The position numbers and the translations under genes are program-made. The notes under the pieces were generated by a model, which was given only the letters and a program-made list of their open reading frames with translations, did not search any database and had not been told where the DNA came from. Positions 52,315 through 62,919 of a stretch of DNA of 64,000 nucleotides are shown here, in pieces; positions within the stretch are counted from its first letter, which is position 1; each line of letters opens with the position of its first letter. The stretch is from Chitinophaga sp. E66 (GTDB lineage Bacteria; Bacteroidota; Bacteroidia; Chitinophagales; Chitinophagaceae), in assembly GCA_019285755.1 (NCBI GenBank), contig CP079103.1:3720001-3784000 (forward strand), in the 5' to 3' direction.

Positions 52315-52841
52315 TTATCGCCTGAACATTGGCAAAGGGCGCAGCGGATGCTGCAAAAATGCCGCAGCCCCCTCCGCAACAGGAACCCATGAAAACCCAG
52401 GTACGGATACGCCTGCACCATGGCGGCCAGCGCAGGCTTGGGGATCCCAAAGGTCTTCCATTGCATGGATACGTCCACCAGGTCTGCCCGGCGGAAAATC
52501 TCCACAGTCGGCCACGCATCCCCTTCAAACCGGCTCACTTTATGATGCCATTCGATCATTGCGCCCACCTCTTCCGACATCCCCTCCATCCCGCGCGCTT
52601 CCAGGAAACGACGGCTCTCCCGCACCGAAGGCGCGAGGTAGTCGAACGTATCGTCCGTCCAGATACCGATATCGTGAAACGCCGCCGCTATCGCATAACG
52701 GACCTCCCGTTGGGGATCCGGATCCAACTGGCGGCAAGCCAGGTAGACGCGCTGCGCATGATTGCGGTAGCGTTGATGATCCTTGTCCAGCTGTACGCTG
52801 TACAAGCCGAGGATTTCATCTATGAGGGGATGAGGATGCAT
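52315..52841 (-). CDS. HD-domain hydrolase (one frameshift)
   Basis: Small metal-dependent phosphohydrolase of the HD superfamily. It starts MHPHPLIDEILGLYSVQLDK. The metal-binding residues are in DHQRYRNHAQRVYLACRQLD (first His), AIAAAFHDIGIWTD (HD pair), and AMIEWHHKVSRFEGDAWPTV, EIFRRADLVDVSM (His and Asp). A break near 52357 (one T short) restores LRHFLQHPLRPLPMFRR and a stop at 52315-52317. Repaired length is 175 residues. The start at 52841 was chosen because the longer frame adds a short unlikely extension (MPRRGLSCN). The substrate is unknown; relatives act on nucleotides. Confidence 0.8.
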
Positions 52842-52891
52842 GTTGCAAGATAAACCCCGGCGGGGCACCTAAAGTTGTACGGATGCAGGGA

Positions 52892-55800
52892 TTATGAGTA
52901 GGACGCCTCGCTTTGGTCTGCCACCAGGGGCAGGCGGACAAAGAAGGTAGTACCCATGCCGGGAGAAGTCCTGAACCATATCTCACCTCCCGCCTGCTCC
53001 ACGATGTTCTTACTCATGGCCAGGCCAAGCCCCGTGCCGGAGGATTTGGTCGTGAAGTTCGGGACGAAGATCTTTTCCTGCGCCTCCGGCGAAATGCCGG
53101 CGCCGTTGTCGATCACTTCCACCACTACCCAATGCGGACCTTCCTCTTTCATACTGATGGCCACATGCCCCTCCTGCCCTTCCGGGATGGCCTGGATAGC
53201 GTTCTGCAGGAGGTTCGTGAACACGCGGTTGATCTGCGTCTTGTCGGCATCGATGAGGTAGGGCTTATCCTGGCGGCCGAAGTAAATATGGCACTCCGGG
53301 CTGCTCATATACAGCGATGTTAGCGATTGCAACACTTCGCTCAGGAGAATACTTCATTATTGACCTTCGTGATATGGGCAAATGCCGCAAAATCTGACGC
53401 GATATTGGACAAGTGCTCGATCTGCTCTACAAGCGTATTGGCCACATTACGCGACAGTGCCTTCACATCCGGCGAATCGTTGGCGATGGCGCGCTGGAGG
53501 TACTGGATGCTGAGCTTCATGGGGGTCAGCGGGTTCTTGATCTCGTGGGCTACCTGCCTTGCCATTTCGCGCCATGCGCCTTCGCGTTCGCTTTTGGCGA
53601 GCATGGCGGCGCTCACTTCCAGCTTCTGTACCATCTTGTTGTATTCGTTCACCAACAGCCCGATCTCGTCGTCGTTATCCCAGGTGATGGCTTCGTTATG
53701 CTGCCCCAGGTTAACGCTGCGGAGCTTTTCGGTGATGAGGGAGAAAGATTTCGTGATAGTGTTGGAGATCAGCAACACGAGTATGCCCGCCATCAGGAAG
53801 ATGAAGGCGTTGATCGTGATCAGCGCAACCAGGAAAGTAGAGATCTGCTGCCGGAGTTCATTTTCCGTCGCGAAATAGGGTACGTTCAGGTAGGCGAACA
53901 CTTCCCCTGGCTTCGCATGGGCACATAGCTGCTGATATACCGCATCCTGCCGATCTTCTCTTCCTGGATGAACTGTATCCGGCTACGCTGCGAGAGCTGG
54001 TAATACGCCATGGGGTTAAGCCCCGGGCTCAGCAAGCCCTTTTCTATCATGAGCGGCTGCGTCGTCAGCTGGAGCCGTCCTTCGGTATCGTAAATATTGA
54101 TATCTACGTTATGCTCACGTGCGATCTCTCCTACCGCGGTAGATAACCGCGATGAAAAGATCGAGTCGTAGATCATGCCCATTTCATCGAACTGCCGGTG
54201 GTTGTAAAACACTTCCTCCATATCCTTACCGATGCTCTGTACCGTTTCGCTGAGCTTCTGTGCATTTTCCGCACGGTAGCGGTTGATGAAGAACAGGATG
54301 GTGGCGATACCCAGGGCGATGAAGGAGAATGCTACCGCGAAGATGATGGTGGTCTGCACTTTCGTCCGGATGCTGAGGTTGAGCATCGTCTTCAGATTCG
54401 ACATCTGAAGGCGCGCCCTTACCAGCAGGTCTACCAGGCTATATATAGCGATGATCAGGAGGAAGAGGCAGAACATGTAAGCGAACAGCGTGATGAACTC
54501 CAGGAAGTTCCGCGTTTGCTTCACCACTACCACCAGCTTGTCTTTCGATGCTTTATAGAATAAGAGCGAATAATTGTCTTCGTCCGCGTACACGACATCT
54601 GCCAGTGGCATTTCCGCAGCGCCCAGCCGGGTTTTGAAGGAATACTCGCCCCGGTTGGTCACCAGCAGGCCCTTATCGTAAACTGCCCAGGAATAGTTGT
54701 CGGCGTTCTCTTGTCCGTCGAGGCGGTTACCATCGATGAGCAGTTCGGGGTACAGCCTGTCGGGTTGCGCGATCTCGGGTTCGGAGCGAACTTCAAAGAA
54801 CAGGTACCCTACCGGCGCCCCTTCCGGCCCGGAGAACTCCTTTTGCCGATATAGCTGTAGTCGCGGAAACTGCGTTCGTCGTAATACAGGTCCTCCCCTA
54901 ATACATGCGACAATGTATTGCCCATGATGCGGTTCTGCAGGTCGTTGAACGGGACGCCTTCCGTGTTGTATAGGATCTCACCTTCCGCATCGTAGGTGAA
55001 GAAGAGCACATTGAACCGGTTGAGGTACCGTGCGAAGTATTTTTCCCGCAGCATGGCATCGAGCCTGCGGCGGCCTTCGCGGGTGGGTTGGCGGAAGTAT
55101 GCCTGCGTTTCCGGATCTGCCACCAGGCGGTCGCCCACGTCATTGAGCAGCGTTTCCATGTAAGGGTCCCGCTGCTTGGAGAGGTTTTCCGCTACCCGCA
55201 TGCGCGTGCTGAGCTCTTTCTGGTTGTTATAATACACCAGCACGGCGGAAGTGGTGACGGTCATCATGAGCATCCACATAATGAACGGAAGCGAAGCGGA
55301 ATTACCGCCGAAGCGGGTTTCCAGCCAGTCGAGGATCGCCACGTATGCCAGGAGCCAGAGCATGAGCACCACGGAGGCGCTAAAATCGGGCAGGTTATAG
55401 CGGAACGCGAGCCATATGAGGCCAACGATCGCCAGCGAGGTGTATTTCGTTTTGTACTGGAAGTCCGTCAACTGGTTGAGCAGGTAGTTGACTATCTGGG
55501 AGAAGAAGAGGAAGCTGATGGCGATGAACCCGAGGCTCATGCTGCCGATCACGCTGTATTCGTTAAGGGTAAAGAAGTTGGTAACGTCGTAGGAGATCCT
55601 GGAGTCGATTACGAGGCTTCGCACGAGGTCGAGCAGGAACTGTCCGGCGATGAACATAACGAGCCCTGCCGCGCCGATAATGAGCCAGCCCTGCCATTTC
55701 TTACGCAATACGGGCGGGTGGATCGTGCGCACATGCTGGCGGAAGAACAGGATCAGCCAGAAGGTCAGCAGTACGTTGAGCGAAAGGTCGCCCAGCGACT

Positions 55801-56657
55801 TGAACACATCGTCCTTTGCGTAGATCGTTGGCTGGAACAGGTTCAGCGTGCCGAGGTCTATGGGGAAAGGGTAGAGATACGTGAGCACGCGGAATGTCAG
55901 CACCACCACGAACAGGAAGAGGAACCCCAGATCGGCGTGAGCTTCTTTGCCATGAGCGACGCAAAGAGATTGATGAAGATGAACACGCAGATGACGCCCA
56001 GGGTCAGCAGCAGCACGCTCGCCAGGCTGGGCGACGCTTCTGATTTGGCGGGGTCATAGTGGAGGAAGAACAGGATATTTTTATCGGCATCCACAACGGG
56101 CAGGCCGGGCGGCTTTTGGCCAATGGTATATTCGGGGCCGATGGCGGGGCGGCCGTAGAAGGAAGCGCCGAGGTAATCATTATTAATGGCGAACTCCTCT
56201 TTGACCGGCAGCAGCCCGACGAGCCACTTGCCGGGGCTTCCTGTGGTTGAGGACGACATACCAGCCGTTGGCCATTTTCCGGAAGCTCGTTCCGGGCCTG
56301 AGGTCGTGCGGGGCCGGCGGCTCCACGGTATTGGTGCTCCAGAAGAGCAGGCGCATGCCGGCGTCTGTGGAGTCATAGGCGAATACGTGATAGCTTTCGC
56401 CGTAGGTTTGTTCCAGGGTAGCCCGGCTGTAATCGCCGCGGAAGAGGCTGTTGACGATCGTGGTATCGTCCGTCAGTTCCCGGAAATCGTCCTGCCGGCT
56501 GCGGATATCGCTTTCCAGGCTGCGCTGGACGCCGTGGGGAGGAATAGTAGCTCCAGTAGTTATTGAACAGGAACGCGAAGGTGAACAGCCATGCCGCAAT
56601 GATGAGCAGGTAGCCGTTCCGGAGGAAGAATAGCCGTATTTCCTTGATATCCAGCAT
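52892..56657 (-). CDS. Very large NtrY-like membrane sensor histidine kinase (about seven frameshifts)
   Basis: About 1255 residues after repair. The N-terminus has a transmembrane helix (GYLLIIAAWLFTFAFLF) and a periplasmic-type domain (YDSTDAGMRLLFWSTNTVEP). A block of about eight transmembrane helices follows (for example LNVLLTFWLILFFRQ, LIIGAAGLVMFIAGQFLL). Then comes a second sensor domain, two further helices, a HAMP-like linker, and the kinase: EMARQVAHEIKNPLTPMKLS (H box), FTNLLQNAIQAI (N box), VIDNGAGISPEAQEKIF and TTKSSGTGLGLAMSKNIVEQ (G boxes). The H box with NPLTP is of the NtrY type. Breaks near 56540, 56238, 55925, 54836, 53912 and 53342. It lies 5 bp after mazG. No response regulator is adjacent. 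Confidence 0.88.
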
Positions 56658-56662
56658 ATCTG

Positions 56663-57425
56663 TTATTCGCCTTCCTTGATTTTATTCCAGAGGCCGTCCA
56701 TTTCCGCAAGGTCCATATCGGTGAGCTTGCGGCCTGGCCGGCGGCCATTTCTTCCATTTTGCGGAAACGCCGGATGAATTTCTTGTTGGTGCGCTCCAGT
56801 GCGTTCTCGGCGTCGATGCCGAGGAACCGGCTGTAATTGACCAGGGCGAACATCAGGTCGCCGAATTCGGCTTCCATTCGGTCTTTATCATTGGCTTCCA
56901 CGGTTTCCATCAGTTCGGCGGTCTCCTCTTCCACTTTGTCCCATACCTGTTCGCGGTTTTCCCATTCAAAGCCGACCTGGCGGGCTTTGTCCTGCAGGCG
57001 CATGGCCTTTACCAGGGCGGGCAGGCTTTTAGAACGCCGCTGAGAACGGACTCTTTTCCTTCCCGCATCTTCAGCTTTTCCCAGTTCTGCTTCACTTCAT
57101 CTTCATTTTCCACCTTTACATCGCCATAAATATGCGGGTGGCGGGCAATGAGCTTCTCGCATACCCCGTTGATGACGTCTGTGATGTTGAATTGCTGCTT
57201 TTCGGAGCCGATCTTGGCGTAGAATACGATATGGAGGAGCAGGTCGCCCAGTTCCTCTTTAATGCCTTTATAGTCTTCGTCGGTAATGGCGTCTGCCAGT
57301 TCGTAGAGTTCTTCGATGGACAATTGCCGCAGCGAGAGCATGGTTTGCTTCCTGTCCCAGGGGCATTTCTCCCGCAGGTCGTCCATAATCTGCAATAATC
57401 TGTTAAAAGCTTGGTCCGGCTGCAT
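56663..57425 (-). CDS. mazG: Nucleoside triphosphate pyrophosphohydrolase MazG (two frameshifts)
   Basis: Hydrolyses NTPs and dNTPs to monophosphates, a house-cleaning enzyme. The first MazG half reads FNRLLQIMDDLREKCPWDRK, SIEELYELADAITDEDYKGI, KEELGDLLLHIVFYAKIGSE. The second half after a break near 57033 is MRLQDKARQVGFEWENREQV, WDKVEEETAELMETVEAN and EAEFGDLMFALVNYSRFLGI, with ExxE and ExxD metal motifs in both. A break near 56733 restores the end RKLTDMDLAEMDGLWNKIKE with a stop at 56663-56665. Repaired length is about 254 residues. It is divergent from tex and followed at once by the NtrY-like kinase. Confidence 0.93.
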
Positions 57426-57522
57426 AACAATAAATATGAATGTTCCGCTGCTAAGAAACGGAAAAATAATGGAAAATAAGGATTTGGGAGCTGGCGGGGG
57501 CGGCGGTGTTAATTTCTTTTTC

Positions 57523-57552
57523 TTGGTTGACCGGCCAATTTCTTTAGATTTG
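57523..57552 (+). promoter_or_regulatory. Promoter of tex
   Basis: TTG at 57523-57525, a 19-bp spacer and TAGATTTG at 57545-57552 match the Bacteroidota consensus. The start codon of tex is 31 bp downstream. Confidence 0.7.
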
Positions 57553-57583
57553 CGGCCTTAGAAAAATCACAAAACGTATTGAT

Positions 57584-59826
57584 ATGAATCCGAAACACGT
57601 GGCGCTCATTTCTGCCGAACTGAACATTTCGATGGGGCAGGCTGAGAAAACCATGCTCCTACTATCCGAGGGCTCTACCGTCCCCTTCATCAGCCGATAC
57701 CGGAAAGAACAGACGGGCAGCCTGGACGAGGTGCAGATCGGAAAGATTGAAGACCTGAACAAGCGCTACCAGGAGGTGGACGACCGCCGCGCCACGATCA
57801 TCAAAACCATCAGCGAGCAGGGTAAACTGACGCCGGAACTGGAAGAGAAGATCAACGCCACCTGGGTGCTCGCCGAACTGGAAGACATTTATCTCCCTTA
57901 CAAACCGAAACGCAAGACCCGCGCCACCCAGGCGATCGAGAAAGGCCTGGAGCCCTGGCCGAGATCCTCCTGGCGCAGGAAAACGGCGATACCGAAGAAG
58001 CGGCCAAAGCGTTCCTCAACGAACAGGTAGCCAGCACGGATGAAGCCCTCAAAGGCGCACGCGACATCATCGCGGAACGCATCAACGAAAACGCAGAGCT
58101 GCGCGATAAACTCCGCAAGCTCTTCACCCATACCGCCAAGTTCAGTTCCAAGGTGATCGAAGGCAAAGAAGCTGACGGCGTGAAGTACAAAGATTACTTC
58201 GAATTCAACGAAGAGCTCACTTCCATCCCCTCCCACCGCGTACTGGCCATTCTCCGCGCCGAGGCCGAAGGTATCCTTTTCGGTAACATCGCGCCGGATG
58301 AAGAGGAAGCCAAAGGCATCGTACACAAGCAATTCGTAACCGGTAACGGCCCCGCCAGCCAGCAGGTAGCCAAAGCGGCAGACGATGCGTACAAACGCCT
58401 CCTCCGCCCCTCCCTCGAGAATGAATCCCGCTCCGTAGCGAAAGAAAAAGCAGACACAGAAGCAATCGAAGTGTTTGCAGAGAACCTCCGCCAATTGCTC
58501 CTCGCCGCGCCGCTCGGACCTAAAGCCGTGATCGCCGTAGACCCTGGATACCGCACCGGCTGTAAGACCGTAGCGCTGGACAACCAGGGAAACCTGCTCG
58601 ATAACGACGTGATGTACCCCTGGAAAAGAATTACAAAGCAGACGCCGCCGAACAGCTGCTGAAAAGCTGGGTAAAGAAGTACGACGCTGCAGCCATCGCC
58701 GTTGGTAATGGTACCGCTGGCCGCGAAACGGAAGAATTCATCAAGAAGATCGATTTCGGAAAGAAAGTGAATGTATTCATGGTCAACGAAAGCGGCGCCT
58801 CCGTGTACTCCGCTTCCGAAGTGGCGCGTGAAGAATTCCCCGACCACGACGTAACCGTCCGCGGCGCCGTGTCTATTGGCCGCAGGCTCATAGATCCCTG
58901 GCCGAACTGGTGAAGATCGACCCGAAAGCCATCGGCGTAGGCCAGTACCAGCACGACGTGAACCAGAGCCACCTGAAACAGAGCCTCGACCGTGTGGTAG
59001 TGAGCTGCGTAAACAACGTGGGCGTCAACCTCAACACTGCCTCCAAACACCTGCTCGCGTATATCTCCGGCCTCGGTCCTTCCCTGGCGGAAAATATCGT
59101 GAAATACCGCAAAGAAAACGGCGCTTTCAAAAACCGCCAGGAACTGAAGAAGGTTAGCCGCCTGGGCGACAAAGCCTTTGAGCAGTGCGCCGGCTTCCTT
59201 CGTATCGAGAATGGCGATAACCCGTTAGATAACTCCGCTGTTCACCCCGAGCGCTATGCCCTCGTACAGGCCATCGCCGCCAAACAACAGTGCACGGTAG
59301 CGGAACTGATCGGCAAGGAAGACCTCCGCAAACAAATTAATGTAAAGGAGTTCATCACCGAAGAAGTAGGTCAGCTTACCGTGGAAGATATCCTGAAGGA
59401 ACTGGCCAAGCCCAGCCGCGACCCGCGCGACGAGATCGCTATCTTCGAATACGCGGAAGGTATCAAGACCATGGACGATGTGAAACCCGGCATGACCCTG
59501 CCCGGCGTGGTGACCAACATCACCGCTTTCGGCGCCTTCGTGGACATCGGGGTGAAACAGGACGGCCTGGTACATATCTCGCACCTGAGCAACAAGTTCA
59601 TCAGCAACCCCAACGAAGCCGTGAAACTCAACCAGAAAGTAACGGTAACGGTACTGGAGGTGGATATCGCCCGCAAGCGCATCTCCTTGTCCATGAAAGA
59701 TAACGCCCCCAACAGGGTGGCGGCGGCGGACAACGCCGGGACAACAGGGAGCGCAAGCCCGCGAAAGAAGAACCGTTGAACGACTTCCAGGCCAAACTGC
59801 TGGCATTGAAGTCCAAATTCAAGTAA
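57584..59826 (+). CDS. tex: Tex-family RNA-binding transcription accessory protein (about four frameshifts)
   Basis: Large nucleic-acid-binding protein with a YqgF-like fold, helix-hairpin-helix repeats and a C-terminal S1 domain. It starts MNPKHVALISAELNISMGQA and has STVPFISRYRKEQTGSLDEV, the Tex N-terminal signature. The YqgF part is PKAVIAVDPGYRTGCKTVAL, then VGNGTAGRETEEFIKK and VYSASEVAREEFPDHD. The HhH region is VNLNTASKHLLAYISGLGPS. The S1 domain is KPGMTLPGVVTNITAFGAFV, DIGVKQDGLVHISHLS. Breaks near 57955, 58624, 58893 and 59742; the last leads to LNDFQAKLLALKSKFK and a stop at 59824-59826. Repaired length is about 748 residues. Tex affects transcription and gene expression generally; its exact role is not settled. 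Confidence 0.94.
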
Positions 59827-59844
59827 GCAATTTGAAATTCAAAT

Positions 59845-59875
59845 AAAAAGCCCCGGTGCATAACCGGGGCTTTTT
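59845..59875. terminator. Bidirectional intrinsic terminator
   Basis: AAAAAGCCCCGGT (59845-59857) pairs perfectly with ACCGGGGCTTTTT (59863-59875), with a TGCAT-type loop. It lies between tex and the convergent lipoprotein gene, whose stop codon is inside the T tract. The arms are the same as the core of the terminator at 16075-16105. Confidence 0.9.
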
Positions 59876-60388
59876 ATTGCGCTTCGAATTTCATCATCCA
59901 TTGCAGGAGCTTATCCGGATAGGCGGAGTCTCCGTTTTCGCCATACAGCCTTACGACCTTATTCCGCGCGATGCCGACGTAGATCACGTCCTTCTTCATG
60001 TCTATCGCGATGGCCGCTTCTTTTCTACCGAGCAATTATGCGGCTTGCAGCCTTCGTTGAATAAAATGAAATTGTCGATTTCGATGGGCGGCGTGGTGCC
60101 GTAGCGGCTGGTAAAGTCTTTGTCCTCCGCGCCCAGCATCGCTCTCAGGCGTTCTTTAAGCGGTTGTTTTTCCAGGAGCTTAACATCGGCGGCATACTTG
60201 CCGTTATACTGTTCAAAAGCTTTCCAGGATTCCACGAGAGCGGGAACCACCGCGGTATCCGTGATGGTGATCATCGTGTCCGTAGGCGTCATGACCAGCG
60301 AGTCCGGCGCATGGGCTTCGGCTTCAGGTTGTTGACGGGTCTGGCAGGCTACGGCGAGCGATGCCAATAGGATGAGTCCGTATTTCAT
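59874..60388 (-). CDS. Uncharacterised lipoprotein (one frameshift)
   Basis: MKYGLILLASLAVAC is a lipoprotein signal with lipobox AVAC. A low-complexity acidic linker (RQQPEAEAHAPDS) follows. The folded part begins DTAVVPALVESWKAFEQYNG and contains EKQPLKERLRAMLGAEDKDF, TSRYGTTPPIEIDNFILF and EGCKPHNCSVEK with a C-x4-C pair. A break near 60027 restores AAIAIDMKKDVIYVGIARNK, VVRLYGENGD and the end KLLQWMMKFEAQ. Repaired length is about 171 residues. The shape, including EGCKPHNC and a late hydrophobic strand, resembles small lysozyme-inhibitor-like or Ivy-like folds, but I am not sure. It follows the carbonic anhydrase gene by 11 bp. Confidence 0.65.
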
Positions 60389-60399
60389 ATGCAACGGCT

Positions 60400-61028
60400 T
60401 TAGAGGTTGTACTCGTACAGCGGATCGATATGCGTGCCGGGGTCCATGTCGAAAACGGGGTTGATAAGCCCGTCTTTCAGGCCATATACCCAGCCGTGGA
60501 GGTAAGGTCTTTTATGTTTGTGCCAGGCTTCCTGCACGGTGATCGTTTTGGCGAGGTTCATCACCTGCTCTTTCACGTTCAGTTCGATGAGGCGGTCTAC
60601 CTGTTGGTCGGCCCCTTCCAGCGCATCGATCTCTTCTTTATGGAAGCGGTAAACGTCCTTGATGTGTTTTAACCAGGGGTTGATGATGCCGAGGTTCTGG
60701 TTGCCCATGGCGGCTTTTACGCCACCGCAGCCATAGTGGCCTACAACGAGGATGTGCTCTACTTCCAGCACTTTAACGGCATATTCGAGGACGGTGAGGA
60801 GGTTCATGTCTGTATGCACGACCATATTGGCGACGTTGCGGTGCACGAAGATCTCACCGGGTTCGGTATTGGTGATCCGGTCTGCCGGCACGCGGCTGTC
60901 GGAACAACCGATCCAGAGGAACTTGGGGCTTGCTGGTCTTGCAGGCGGCGGAAGAAATCCTTGTCCTGCTCCACCATGCTGGTAGCCCACTCCTTGTTGT
61001 TTGCCAGTAATTGCTCAAATGCTTGCAT
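60400..61028 (-). CDS. Beta-class carbonic anhydrase (one frameshift)
   Basis: Reversible hydration of CO2 with a zinc centre. It starts MQAFEQLLANNKEWATSMVE, then DKDFFRRLQDQQ. After a break near 60931 it reads PKFLWIGCSDSRVPADRITN (Cys and the Asp-Arg dyad), GEIFVHRNVANMVVHTDMNL, and EVEHILVVGHYGCGGVKAAM (His-x-x-Cys zinc ligands), then VQEAWHKHKRPYLHGWVYGL. Repaired length is 209 residues, normal. It is in a minus-strand run with the enoyl-CoA hydratase (18 bp upstream) and the lipoprotein gene downstream. Confidence 0.94.
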
Positions 61029-61046
61029 ACTCCTTTGATTTTATGG

Positions 61047-61822
61047 TTACTTGCCTGTGAATACGGGTTCTCTTTTTCCATGAAAGCCTGCATGCCCTCT
61101 TTCTGGTCTTCCGACGCGAAGAGGAGGTAAAAATTCTTTCTTTCGAAGTGCAGCCCTTCCTCCAGGGTGCTGTCGAACGCCCGGAGCACTGATTCCTGGC
61201 CATTTTCACGGCCAGCGGGCTTTGCTTGGCCACTTCAGCCGCCAGGCGGAAAGCTTCTTCCAGGAATAATTCCACCGGCGCGATGCGGTTGATAAGCCCA
61301 GTGTTCAGTGCTTCCTGTGCGGAAATGAACTTCCCGGTGAGGACCATTTCCATGGCCAGGGCTTTGCCGACGGCCCGGGTGAGGCGCTGGGTGCCGCCGG
61401 CTCCGGGCATTACGCCGATCTTTATTTCCGGCTGGCCGAATTTAGCGGACTCGCTGGCAACGATCATATCGCAGAGCATGGACAGTTCGCAACCGCCTCC
61501 CAGTGCAAAGCCGCTTACGGCGGCGATGATGGGGGTGCGGATCTTTTGATACCGTCCCATATGGTGAACTGGTCGACGTTATACATATCGATGGCCGACC
61601 GGCCGGCCATTTGTTTGATATCGGCCCCGGCGGCGAAGGCCTTTTCGTTGCCGCTCAGCACGATGCAGCGAACTTCATCATCGGCGTCCAGCTGTTGGAG
61701 CGCATCGCGCAGCTCCTGCATCAGCTGGAGGTTAAGGGCATTGAGCTCTTTGGGCCTGTTCAGTTGTACGTGCGCGATATGGGGCCGGGCCTTCGGCGTA
61801 ACGATAATGAATTCGGGGTCAT
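61047..61822 (-). CDS. Enoyl-CoA hydratase/isomerase-family protein (about four frameshifts)
   Basis: Crotonase fold, hydrates trans-2-enoyl-CoA. With one more C in the CCCC run near 61817 the ATG at 61820-61822 opens MTPEFIIVTPKARPHIAHVQ, LNRPKELNALNLQL. The oxyanion-hole and catalytic motifs are EKAFAAGADIKQMA, then PIIAAVSGFALGGGCELSML (GGGCE) and KFGQPEIKIGVMPGAGGTQR (catalytic Glu). Further breaks near 61548, 61201 and 61085 restore AKNQESVLRAFDSTL and the end MEKREPVFTGK. Repaired length is about 259 residues, as in enoyl-CoA hydratases. It is 21 bp after the DUF3667 gene and 18 bp before carbonic anhydrase. Confidence 0.93.
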
Positions 61823-61843
61823 TGGTGTATGATTTATAACTGG

Positions 61844-62862
61844 TTAAGTGAAAGCGAAAATAAGCAAAAGGAAGAATATCAACACGATCACCGTTCCTAC
61901 TGCATATCCGGCTAATATGCCTATCGTTTTCAGCACAGATTTTCCGAAAGATATGTCGTAGGTGTTCCGTATCGAGAACACGATATACAGGAAAATCAAC
62001 AATGCCAGCACGCCATAATATGCGAATCCATGGAACGACAGCCCGATCAGGATGGTAATGATCCCCAACATGAAAGCGAGCGTATGCATATGGATCGAGA
62101 AGATGGCATGGTCGCCGTAAACAAGGTCTTTCCGGCGATAAAAGAACCATTTCAACAGCAATGCGAAAAACGGCAGCAGCAGGAAGAAAAGCTTGGGATA
62201 TCCATGGATGAACTTATCGTACATCACGTATCCCATATTGGCGGCGCCATAATGGTCCCGCTGGCGGAGCAGCTGTATCAGCGCCTTCCGGGACAACCAG
62301 CTATCGCGCTGGGCGGCGGGGAGCGCATGCTGGACGGAGTCATAGATATGCGCCGAGTTAGCGACGGAATCTTCAGAGATCATTTGCATGACGTTGGCCG
62401 CGCTGCGGACCCTGTTCGTATCCTCCGCCGGTATTTTCCCGTCGGCCAGCTTTTCACGGAGAATACGCGCCGTTTTGGCGAAGCTGTCGAAGGTTGCTTT
62501 CTCGTTTTTCAAGGACTCCTGGCTGGTGCGGGCATAAGGATCATGGTGATCTATCATCAGCGCCGCGAGCAGGAAGAAGACGAAAGACGTAAAACGTATA
62601 ACCGGATGGGGTTGACGAACGTCTGCCGCCTGCCCGAGATATACTCTTTGGTGACCCTTCCCGGGTAGAAAAAGAGATATTTGAGCGTGAGGAGCAGCTT
62701 GGAATCGTAGTGGGTAATATCCTGGAAGAAGTGGCTGACCAGGTGCCCGAACGACTCCTTGGTATCCACGTTTTCCTGGCCGCAATGGCCGCAGTAACGG
62801 TCCGGCACTTCGTGCCCGCAGTTAAGGCAGGTTTTGTCCTGCCGGAGGTGTTGTGTTTTCAC
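61844..62862 (-). CDS. DUF3667 membrane protein (one frameshift)
   Basis: MKTQHLRQDKTCLNCGHEVP, then DRYCGHCGQENV, is an N-terminal zinc ribbon with two CxxC pairs. The conserved block SHFFQDITHYDSKLLLTLKY and LFFYPGRVTKEYISGRRQTF, VNPIRLY follows, which defines DUF3667. A break near 62585 leads to the first membrane segment (FTSFVFFLLAALMI). A helical extramembrane stretch and four more hydrophobic segments follow, ending AVGTVIVLIFFLLLIFAFT. Repaired length is 339 residues. The family role is unknown. It is a tandem paralogue of the next gene, which shares MKTQHLRQDK and most of the first 100 residues. Confidence 0.88.
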
Positions 62863-62919
62863 GTATTAGAAGAGACAGGTTAAGGCGGCGTAAAGATAGC
62901 CAAAATGAACTATCTCCCG

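Noticed and set aside
55088..56059. Plus-strand open frame of 323 codons opposite the NtrY-like kinase
   Set aside because: Product is almost only Glu, His, Arg and Val in a shadow pattern; the kinase frame explains the sequence.
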